A stretch of 11,832 nucleotides of DNA, taken from NCBI GenBank assembly GCA_046758065.1, contig JBHHZM010000095.1, positions 1 to 11,832 on the forward strand, in the 5' to 3' direction. Numbering within the stretch: position 1 is the stretch's first letter; each line of letters begins with the position of its first letter. A program made the translations under genes and the position numbers. Below are positions 6,460-11,832 of this stretch, piece after piece. This stretch comes from JBHHZM01 sp046758065 (GTDB taxonomy: Bacteria; Pseudomonadota; Alphaproteobacteria; JAAXGF01). The notes below the pieces were generated by a model. That model did no database searches and was not told where the DNA came from. It saw only the letters and a list, made by a program, of their open reading frames with translations.

Positions 6460-7880
6460 TGCCGACACGCACGGCCTCGACCCGGCGGGCTGCCGTCTGG
6501 CTTCCGCCGCTCGCGCTTGGCGCGGTGCTCGTTGCCGCCAACATCTGGGCGGTGCAACACAACCACCGCTTCGACCTCACCAGCGGTGGCGTCTATTCGA
6601 TCGGCCCCGAAACCCGCCGCGTCATCGCGTCCGTCGGCCAGCCGGTCACGATCACATTCTTCTACGACATCCGCAGCAAGGCGCTCCTCGACGCCAAGGA
6701 TCTTCTCGACCAGTACGCCGACGCGTCCGAATGGGTGACCGTGCAGGCTTTCGATCCCTTGCTTCAGCCCGCGGCGGCGCGGCGTTATCAGGTCAATTTC
6801 GCCGGCACCACGGTGTTCGAATCGGGCGACCGGCGCGTCACGGTCAACGGCGGCGCCGAGACCGACTTCACCAACGGGTTGCTGCGGGTAACCCGACAGG
6901 CGGCCCAGCGGATCTGTTTTACCGACGGGCACGTCGAAAGCGATCCTTTCAGCATCAAGACCCACGATCACTTCGAGGGCAGCATGGGGCAGAAGCACCG
7001 GCACGGCACGGGTGGCCGTCGGCTCGAAGTGCACGAACGTCACGGCATGGGCATGGCGCGAGACGCGCTCGAGACTCTGGGCTACGAGGTGGCGAAGGTT
7101 CTGTTGGTCAAGGGACCGGATCAGCTCGCGGGATGCTCGGTCGTGGTCGTCGCCTCGCCGCAAAAGCCGTTCCGGGCGGTCGAAGTGGATCAGCTTCGCG
7201 CCTTTCTGGCACGCGGCGGCGCGGGCGTGTTCCTGATCGAACCCTTCGTCGATACGAACCTGGACGCGGTCATCGCCGATTTCGGAATCGACCTTGAGCG
7301 GGCCCTGGTCATCGACGACGCGCGCCATTACTGGACCGACCCGTCAACCCCGGCCGTGAGTTCCTTCGCCCGTCACAAGATTACCAGGAACTTGGCGCTG
7401 ACGTTCTTCCCGGGAGCGGCGGCGCTCCGGCCGGTGCCGAGCGGCGTTCCGAACGACGTAAACGTGATTCCCCTTGTAGAAAGCAGTGACAGCGCGCGCC
7501 TTATGCCGCTCGACCCGACGCACACAACGCCGTTGCGAACGGGCCGACAAACATTGGCGGTCGTGGTCACGAAAAGGCGCCGGGCGGCGGAAACCGATAC
7601 CGACGGCGAATCGCGCACGACCCGTTTGGTGGTCGTCGGGGACGGCGACTTCGCCACCAATTCGTTCTTTCATATCCTCGGCAACGGCGCTTTGTTCCTC
7701 AACATCGTCAACGTACTCGCCGAACATGACGAGCTGGTCGACATTACGCCGCGGTCCTACGAGATGCCGCGGATTCGCCTGACCAACCGACAGATGCAAC
7801 TCACGTTCGCGATCAGCACCATCTTCCTGCCGAGCCTGTTGCTGTTGATCGGCGCCGTGGTTTGGTGGCGAAAACGCTGA
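6459..7880 (+). CDS. GldG-like ABC auxiliary protein (ABC_transp_aux family) with a His-rich insert
   Basis: A 473-residue protein of the family annotated as auxiliary component of an uncharacterised ABC system related to gliding-motility GldG. A membrane anchor spans about 12-32, a second helix ends the protein (about 447-469), and the large middle part should face the periplasm. N-terminal NHRFDLTSGGVYSIGPETRRV (35-55) is the family hallmark, and GDGDFATNSFF (394-404) is the usual C-terminal motif. ATG 6459 overlaps the permease stop (TGATG); an in-frame start at 6243 would lie inside the permease gene and is rejected. Between 169 and 195 lies an insert with six histidines (169, 171, 180, 182, 192, 195), a possible metal-binding loop. 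Gliding function is not implied: proteobacterial versions of this cassette are functionally unassigned. Confidence 0.88.
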   Translation: MPTRTASTRRAAVWLPPLALGAVLVAANIWAVQHNHRFDLTSGGVYSIGPETRRVIASVGQPVTITFFYDIRSKALLDAKDLLDQYADASEWVTVQAFDPLLQPAAARRYQVNFAGTTVFESGDRRVTVNGGAETDFTNGLLRVTRQAAQRICFTDGHVESDPFSIKTHDHFEGSMGQKHRHGTGGRRLEVHERHGMGMARDALETLGYEVAKVLLVKGPDQLAGCSVVVVASPQKPFRAVEVDQLRAFLARGGAGVFLIEPFVDTNLDAVIADFGIDLERALVIDDARHYWTDPSTPAVSSFARHKITRNLALTFFPGAAALRPVPSGVPNDVNVIPLVESSDSARLMPLDPTHTTPLRTGRQTLAVVVTKRRRAAETDTDGESRTTRLVVVGDGDFATNSFFHILGNGALFLNIVNVLAEHDELVDITPRSYEMPRIRLTNRQMQLTFAISTIFLPSLLLLIGAVVWWRKR

Positions 7881-7890
7881 CGGCCCAATC

Positions 7891-8547
7891 ATGCCATCGA
7901 ACGCGCGCACATTCATTTGGATCATGGTTCTCGCTCTCGGCATGGCCGCCATCGGTTACCAGCTCCATGCCCCCGGCGATCAATCCACGAGCACCGATGC
8001 GGGCGGACAAGCGGAGCATGGCGCCGTCGCGCCGAAAATGCTGATTCCGTTTTCGCTGAAGAAAGCTTCCGCGATCGATATCATCGTACGAGGGAACGCG
8101 CACCGGTTCCAACGCGATGGCGAAAACCGCTGGTACCTGCCCAAGCACGTACATGCGGCGCCGAAACCAGAGGGGGCCAAAACAGGGGCCGCGCAAGTAG
8201 ACGTCGCGAAGCGCGCGTATCGCGCCGACCCGGCGCGCGCATCGCGTATCTCCAAGGCATTCGAGATGTTCGGCCGCGCCCGGGTCGAGCGCGTCGTCGC
8301 TCGAGGCACGTTCGATCGAGACAAATACGGGCTCGTCCTTCCGGAAATCATCGTCAATATATTTACCGAAAATCGCGCCGCACCCGCGCTTACGCTTCTG
8401 GTCGGCGACCTGGCGCCCGATCTGCTCAGCCGCTACGTGCGCGTCGTCGAGCGTCAGACCCTCGTCACCATTCCCAACTATCACATTACCAATCTGTTCC
8501 AACTCCTGGCCAAGGCTCATTCCGAGATTCAGGCAGGTACGGAGTAA
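7891..8547 (+). CDS. DUF4340-domain membrane-anchored protein, last gene of the ABC operon
   Basis: A 218-residue protein with one N-terminal membrane helix (about 8-24) and a periplasmic domain. The part around KYGLVLPEIIVNIF (145-158) and LTLLVGDLAPD...RYVRV (168-185) matches the DUF4340 pattern, whose members commonly follow GldG-like genes. It starts 10 nt after that gene with no recognisable ribosome-binding site, so translation probably depends on coupling; ATG 7924 is an alternative but would remove part of the helix. It is shorter than many DUF4340 proteins, which often carry repeated copies of the domain. A small HVH motif (86-88) is present. The molecular role is unknown; partnership with the ABC complex is inferred from gene order. 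Confidence 0.85.
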   Translation: MPSNARTFIWIMVLALGMAAIGYQLHAPGDQSTSTDAGGQAEHGAVAPKMLIPFSLKKASAIDIIVRGNAHRFQRDGENRWYLPKHVHAAPKPEGAKTGAAQVDVAKRAYRADPARASRISKAFEMFGRARVERVVARGTFDRDKYGLVLPEIIVNIFTENRAAPALTLLVGDLAPDLLSRYVRVVERQTLVTIPNYHITNLFQLLAKAHSEIQAGTE

Positions 8548-8565
8548 AGGCCGCCTCTGGCTTTC

Positions 8566-8614
8566 CGGGCGATTTCCGCGCGCCCCGTGCGGCGAGGCGA
8601 GCGGTTTCCGCTCG
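8566..8614 (+). promoter_or_regulatory. Tandem palindrome pair B, putative enhancer
   Basis: Site B1 (8566-8582) is CGGGCG-ATTTC-CGCGCG, degenerate with 8 of 12 half-site bases matching. Site B2 (8598-8614) is CGAGCG-GTTTC-CGCTCG, with 10 of 12. The centres (8574 and 8606) are 32 bp apart, and would lie about 141 and 109 bp before the start predicted from 8689-8704. B1 alone would not be convincing; its exact spacing to B2, and its GCGATTTCCGC core shared with site A2, are what support it. B2 could also fold as a 7-bp hairpin but has no T tract. Confidence 0.55.
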
Positions 8615-8688
8615 TCGAGCGTTTGCGGCCTTGGATGACGATCAAGCATGCGTGTTTGTGATCAAAGGATTCCGCCCGATCAATTGGT

Positions 8689-8704
8689 TGGCGCGGATTT
8701 CGCT
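8689..8704 (+). promoter_or_regulatory. Possible sigma54-type promoter B
   Basis: TGGCGC-GGATT-TCGCT has GG-N10-GC (8690-8691, 8702-8703) and matches 9 of 11 defined consensus bases; the -12 box has C for the second T. The predicted start, near 8715, has no clear gene directly downstream, so the transcript would be a short RNA or a long leader (about 440 nt) of the substrate-binding-protein gene. Support depends mainly on pair B lying upstream at the right distance. Confidence 0.4.
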
Positions 8705-8907
8705 TTGTCGTTCCGGTCCGGACAGGACGAATGGCGGAGAGGGGCCGTGTCACGCGGAAACGTCTCGGCGGCAATATGGTTGGCCGCGTGTTGACCAAGA
8801 GCGCAAGCGAGACCACGACCCCAAGTGACCGGTTCACGGGGGACAGGTCGGAATGTCCGTCCGCCGGCCGGCGCTGTCATGCGGCAAAACATGCTGCGAG
8901 GGCGGTG

Positions 8908-8956
8908 TGAGCGATTCTCGCTCAGTGCCGGGCAACGTCTAAGCGAGCTTCGCTCA
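8908..8956 (+). promoter_or_regulatory. Tandem palindrome pair C, putative enhancer of the transporter genes
   Basis: Site C1 (8908-8924) is TGAGCG-ATTCT-CGCTCA, a perfect half-site match. Site C2 (8940-8956) is TAAGCG-AGCTT-CGCTCA, with one mismatch. The centres (8916 and 8948) are 32 bp apart, about 138 and 106 bp before the start predicted from the sigma54 promoter at 9028-9043. This is almost the position of the two NtrC sites at the enterobacterial glnA promoter (-140 and -108), but with TGAGCG rather than the NtrC TGCACC half-site. Confidence 0.75.
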
Positions 8957-9027
8957 CGAACTGTCGCGTGGTTTGAATTCCGAAAAATTATCGCCTCATC
9001 ACAGTCGATTACGCTGTTGTGCCGATA

Positions 9028-9043
9028 TGGCACGGGTTTTGCT
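9028..9043 (+). promoter_or_regulatory. Sigma54 promoter of the substrate-binding-protein genes
   Basis: TGGCACG-GGTT-TTGCT matches the sigma54 consensus TGGCACR-N4-TTGCW at every defined position, with GG at 9029-9030 and GC at 9041-9042. The predicted start is near 9054, giving a leader of about 16 nt to ATG 9070 or about 100 nt to ATG 9154. It is the strongest single promoter in the window and requires an enhancer-binding activator, such as the one encoded at 2329-3669. Confidence 0.88.
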
Positions 9044-9153
9044 TGATATTAAGGAAAAGGGAGAAGTAAATGGCGGCTTCCGACGCGCACCGACGCCTCC
9101 GGTCATGGTGGCGCGGCCCCGAGAAGAAGGGGAACAGGGGCGAGGTGGTCGCG

Positions 9154-10437
9154 ATGGGACGAACCGTCATACTTGCGGCGATTGCCGCGGCGGCGGCGTG
9201 GTGGGCGCTTGGCGGCGCGGGCGCCCTGCGAGCCGAAGAAGACGTTGGCGTCACGGTGGGCTGCATGTTCCCCATGACGGGTCGCGGCAGCCTCTACGGC
9301 AAAGACAGCGTGGCGGCAATTCGGATCGCCGTCGATGAGGTCAACGCCCGAGGAGGGGCGGCGGGCAGGTTCATCCGCGTCTTGTTCGAGGACAGCAAAT
9401 CCAAGCCGGCATATGCCGTAAGGATCGCCCAGCGATACATCGCCGAGGACCATGTCGATTTTCTGTGCGGCGTGGTGAGTTCGGGTGTCGGTCTCGCGGT
9501 GAGCGCAGTCGCCCGGGAGAACCGCACAATTTTCATCGGCACCGACCATGCGTCGTCGCGGCTGACGATCGAGAACTTTCACCCTTACTACTTCCGGGTC
9601 TCGAACAACACCTACCAGTCGATGGCGGCAGGCGCCCTCTACCTCGCCGAACTTCAGGCGCAAACGCAGTGGAAAACCATCGCTTTCGTCGGTCCCGACT
9701 ATGAATATGGGCACATCATGTGGGACGATCTTCGGACCCGACTCGATGCCTTGGGCGTCGAGTATTCGGTCGTCGGCGAGTTCTGGCCGAAACTCTACGA
9801 ACCGGATTTCACCCCTTATATCGCCGCCGTCCTGCGCAACGCGCCGGAAATCCTGGTCGACGGCCACTGGGGCGGCGACGCCGTCGCCTTCATTCGCCAG
9901 GCGAAGGGCTACGGGCTCTTCGAGAAGGTCAAGTTCTTCAACTTCGACGCCGGCGGCAACTACGAGGTGATGGCGACATTGGGGAATGACATGCCGCTAG
10001 GGCTCGTTCTCTCGGCGCGCCACCACAACAACTGGCCCAAGACCGAGCTCAACCGCAAGTTCGTGGAAAAGTTCCGGGCCGTGACCGGCCGCTATCCCAG
10101 CTATGCCGCCGAGGGCGCCTATGCCGGCATCGTCGCCATCGCCGCTGCGGTAAACCGGGTGGGAAACGCAGAGGATACCGAGGCGCTCATTCGGGCGTTT
10201 GAATCCCTGCGTCTCAAGTTGCCCGAGGATCCCGAAGGATTCACGTCGTACATGGACCCCGACACGCACCAGATCGTGCAGGCACAGGCGATCGGCGAGG
10301 TCGTGCCCAACACCGATTTTCCCCCGGCGACCACGATGCTGGGCAACTGGCGGATTTATGAGGCCGACCTGTTGGTGCCCACGCTCGAAGAGGTGAGACA
10401 GCGAAGACTGCGCGCACGCACGGCTCCCACGAACTGA
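9154..10437 (+). CDS. Periplasmic substrate-binding protein, branched-chain amino acid/amide (Peripla_BP_6) type
   Basis: A 427-residue solute-binding protein expected to deliver a ligand to a LivHMGF/UrtABCDE-like importer. It opens with a signal peptide (hydrophobic 4-24, likely cut after ALRA). The mature start is VTVGCMFPMTGRGSLYGKD, typical of this class, followed by NARGGAAGR (64-72), a GVVSSGVGLAV ligand-loop region (106-116) and the C-lobe segment FVGPDYEYG (178-186). HWGGD (238-242) is shared with the next gene. ATG 9154 is chosen because GAGG (9142-9145) lies 8 nt upstream and gives a normal signal peptide. ATG 9070 also has a good GGGAG (9059-9063) and would add 28 arginine-rich residues; it cannot be excluded. 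Transcription probably starts at the perfect sigma54 promoter. The ligand is unknown: branched-chain amino acids, amides, urea and aromatic acids are all known in this class. Confidence 0.93.
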   Translation: MGRTVILAAIAAAAAWWALGGAGALRAEEDVGVTVGCMFPMTGRGSLYGKDSVAAIRIAVDEVNARGGAAGRFIRVLFEDSKSKPAYAVRIAQRYIAEDHVDFLCGVVSSGVGLAVSAVARENRTIFIGTDHASSRLTIENFHPYYFRVSNNTYQSMAAGALYLAELQAQTQWKTIAFVGPDYEYGHIMWDDLRTRLDALGVEYSVVGEFWPKLYEPDFTPYIAAVLRNAPEILVDGHWGGDAVAFIRQAKGYGLFEKVKFFNFDAGGNYEVMATLGNDMPLGLVLSARHHNNWPKTELNRKFVEKFRAVTGRYPSYAAEGAYAGIVAIAAAVNRVGNAEDTEALIRAFESLRLKLPEDPEGFTSYMDPDTHQIVQAQAIGEVVPNTDFPPATTMLGNWRIYEADLLVPTLEEVRQRRLRARTAPTN

Positions 10438-10514
10438 GCGTTCGCGAAACGCAGCCGGCTACGCGTTCGATACCGATACAGGCTTTCACAACTACGACAG
10501 GGAAGGAAATAATC

Positions 10515-11832
10515 ATGACAAGGATCGTTCAACCATTGTCGCAGGCATTGTCGCGGGCGATTACGTTCGCTCGCAGCGCGTGTCTGCCGGCAATGCTTGC
10601 CGGCGTGCTTGCCTTGAGTCCGTCGGCCGGGCAGACCGAGGAAGGCGGCAAGCTCAAGATAGGCTTCGTCATGTTCCTGTCCGGCGCCGCCGCCGGGCCA
10701 TTCGGGGTTCCGGCGCGGAACGCCGCCGAGATGATGATCGAGGCCCTGAACAAGGGAAAGGTGCCCGCGCCTTACAACAGCAAGGGGATCGCCGGCGCGA
10801 CAATCGATCCGGTCTTCGTGGACGAGGCCAGCAAGCAGAAGGTGGCGGACTACCGCAACCTGGTGCAACGGCAGAACGTGGACCTGGTTATCGGCTACAT
10901 CTCGAGCGGAAGCTGCAAGGCGATTGCGCCGGTGGTGGAGGAGTTAAGAAAACTCACCGTGTTCTTCGACTGCGGCACGCCGCAGATATTCGAGAAGGTG
11001 GTGACGAACCCGAAGTACCTCTTCCGCACCGGCGCTCACGCCACCATGGACAACGTGGCCGCGGCCCGCTATCTGCTCTCGGTCAAGCCCGACGTGAAGA
11101 GCATCGCCGGAATCAACCAGAACTACGCCTGGGGACAGGACTCGTGGCGTGACTTTAAAGCGGCGATGGAGGTGCTGAAGCCCGGCATCGAGGTGAAGAC
11201 CGAGCAGTTTCCGAAAATCTTCGCGGGCCAATACGGCGCCGAACTGTCGGCGTTGCTGACGAGCCGGGCCGACGTCGTGCACTCAAGCTTCTGGGGCGGC
11301 GACATGGAAGCCCTCGTGCTGCAAGGGTCGGCGCGCGGGCTGTTCGCCAAGACCCAGGTCATCCTGACCACCGGCGAGACGGCGATGCACCGCCTAGGGG
11401 CGCGCATGCCCGACGGCACCATCCTCGGTGCTCGTGGGCCCAACGGCAACTACGCGCCCAAGAGCGCGTTGAACGACTGGTTCCGGCAGCTGTATTTCGA
11501 CCGCTACGGAACTTGGCCGACCTATCCATCGTACAAGATGGCGCTCGCCATCCTCGGCGTGAAGACGGCGTTCGAGAAGGCGGCCGCCGGCGGCGGTGGC
11601 ATGCCGAGCCAGGAGCGGGTCATCGGCGCCCTCGAACACCTCGAGTTCGAGGCCCCGAACGGCACGGTTCGCATGGCCATTTCGCACGGCCACCAGGCGA
11701 TCCAGGATACCGCCTACGGTCTCTACAAGTTCGATACGTCGACCGGCCAGGCGACGGTGATCAACGTCAAATATTATCCGGCCGAGTGCGTCAATCCTCC
11801 CGACGGCGTGAATAGCCTGGACTGGATTCAGT
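10515..11832 (+). CDS. Second periplasmic substrate-binding protein (Peripla_BP_6 type), cut by window end
   Basis: The frame is open for 439 codons to the window edge with no stop. ATG 10515 has AAGGA (10503-10507) 7 nt upstream and follows the previous gene after 77 nt, probably in the same transcript. A signal peptide occupies about residues 1-39 and has a long basic N-region. Family features: LKIGFVMFLSGAAAGPFG (47-64), GYISSGSC ligand loop (127-134), NQNYAWGQD (201-209) and FWGGDMEAL (259-267). It is a diverged paralogue of the upstream protein, with WGGD and the Y-x-x-G-x-x turn at matching positions. Cys134 and Cys153 could form a disulfide. By family length only a few C-terminal residues should be missing. 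Two binding proteins in a row suggest one transporter with two ligand specificities or a duplication; the permease and ATPase genes would be expected downstream. Confidence 0.92.
   Translation, partial: MTRIVQPLSQALSRAITFARSACLPAMLAGVLALSPSAGQTEEGGKLKIGFVMFLSGAAAGPFGVPARNAAEMMIEALNKGKVPAPYNSKGIAGATIDPVFVDEASKQKVADYRNLVQRQNVDLVIGYISSGSCKAIAPVVEELRKLTVFFDCGTPQIFEKVVTNPKYLFRTGAHATMDNVAAARYLLSVKPDVKSIAGINQNYAWGQDSWRDFKAAMEVLKPGIEVKTEQFPKIFAGQYGAELSALLTSRADVVHSSFWGGDMEALVLQGSARGLFAKTQVILTTGETAMHRLGARMPDGTILGARGPNGNYAPKSALNDWFRQLYFDRYGTWPTYPSYKMALAILGVKTAFEKAAAGGGGMPSQERVIGALEHLEFEAPNGTVRMAISHGHQAIQDTAYGLYKFDTSTGQATVINVKYYPAECVNPPDGVNSLDWIQ

Larger units (their letters stand above)
8548..9153 (+). 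other. Regulatory intergenic region, no convincing gene
   Basis: About 600 bases separate the DUF4340 gene from the first substrate-binding protein. They hold two tandem palindrome pairs (8566-8614 and 8908-8956), two sigma54-type elements (8689-8704 and 9028-9043), an AT-rich stretch near 8970-8995 and a perfect 12-bp palindrome CGCCGGCCGGCG (8862-8873). GATCAAAGGATTC (8660-8672) loosely resembles an IHF site. A 59-codon open frame (8731-8910) has no good ribosome-binding site and is not supported. The layout is two successive enhancer-promoter units pointing right. Confidence 0.6.

Noticed and set aside
4793..8547. Gliding-motility operon (GldAFG)
   Set aside because: The similarity is to the cassette type only; no other gliding genes are present and DUF4340 versions in proteobacteria have no assigned gliding role.
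8598..8614. Hairpin as terminator of the ABC operon
   Set aside because: Only 7 bp with no T tract; its sequence and 32-bp spacing fit the palindrome family better.
8862..8873. Perfect 12-bp palindrome CGCCGGCCGGCG
   Set aside because: Single copy of pure G/C sequence, easily due to chance in this base composition; no partner or promoter relation seen.
8731..8910. 59-codon open frame after sigma54-like promoter B
   Set aside because: No proper ribosome-binding site, mixed codon choice, no hydrophobic or domain feature. It remains possible only if the transcript from 8715 is shown to be translated.
10438..10452. GCGTT/AACGC hairpin after the first binding protein
   Set aside because: Only a 5-bp stem without T tract; TGAGCG at the stop codon here lacks a right half-site, so it is neither a terminator nor an enhancer site.
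1..11832. CRISPR array, insertion sequence or riboswitch
   Set aside because: No regularly spaced direct repeats with unique spacers, no transposase or terminal inverted repeats, and no recognisable riboswitch core; the 32-bp repeats are paired palindromes with unrelated 15-bp spacers and only two units each.

Overview
The window comes from a GC-rich bacterium. Strong G/C third-codon bias, the tRNA-Lys(CUU) sequence and the gene repertoire fit an alphaproteobacterium, perhaps Rhodospirillales-like; that placement is inference and no species can be named.

Layout. (1) 1-48: 3' part of a tRNA-Lys(CUU), followed by a decayed, frameshifted minus-strand gene (about 50-450). (2) 638-3669: a two-gene, translationally coupled two-component system, a membrane histidine kinase with a large extracytoplasmic sensor and an NtrC-type sigma54 activator. 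(3) 3869-4723: an exported metallo-beta-lactamase-fold lactonase of the AiiA/AttM type with all seven zinc ligands and a signal peptide, followed by a GC-rich stem-loop with a short T tract. (4) 4793-8547: a tightly packed four-gene ABC operon with ATPase, ABC-2 permease, GldG-like auxiliary protein and DUF4340 protein. (5) 8548-9153: about 600 bases with no convincing gene but dense regulatory structure. (6) 9154-10437 and 10515 to the window end: two paralogous type I periplasmic substrate-binding proteins of the branched-chain amino acid/amide (Peripla_BP_6) class. Their permease and ATPase genes are probably beyond the right edge.

The main discovery is a cis-regulatory code linking these blocks. 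A 17-bp palindrome, TGAGCG-N5-CGCTCA, occurs in three tandem pairs (3667-3715, 8566-8614, 8908-8956). In every pair the two centres are exactly 32 bp apart. About 60-85 bp downstream of each pair lies a sigma54-type -24/-12 element (3769-3784, 8689-8704, 9028-9043), and the last is a perfect consensus match. This is the geometry of NtrC enhancers at glnA, with a different half-site. The natural reader is the sigma54 activator encoded here. A further single palindrome (567-585) lies just downstream of a possible sigma70 promoter for the kinase-activator operon, which suggests autoregulation.

Working model (inference): the kinase senses an extracytoplasmic ligand and phosphorylates the activator. 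The activator then turns on a periplasmic lactonase and a high-affinity uptake system through sigma54. The ABC operon between them may receive read-through from the lactonase promoter. The result would be a local sense-hydrolyse-import regulon, possibly for a lactone or acyl-homoserine lactone.
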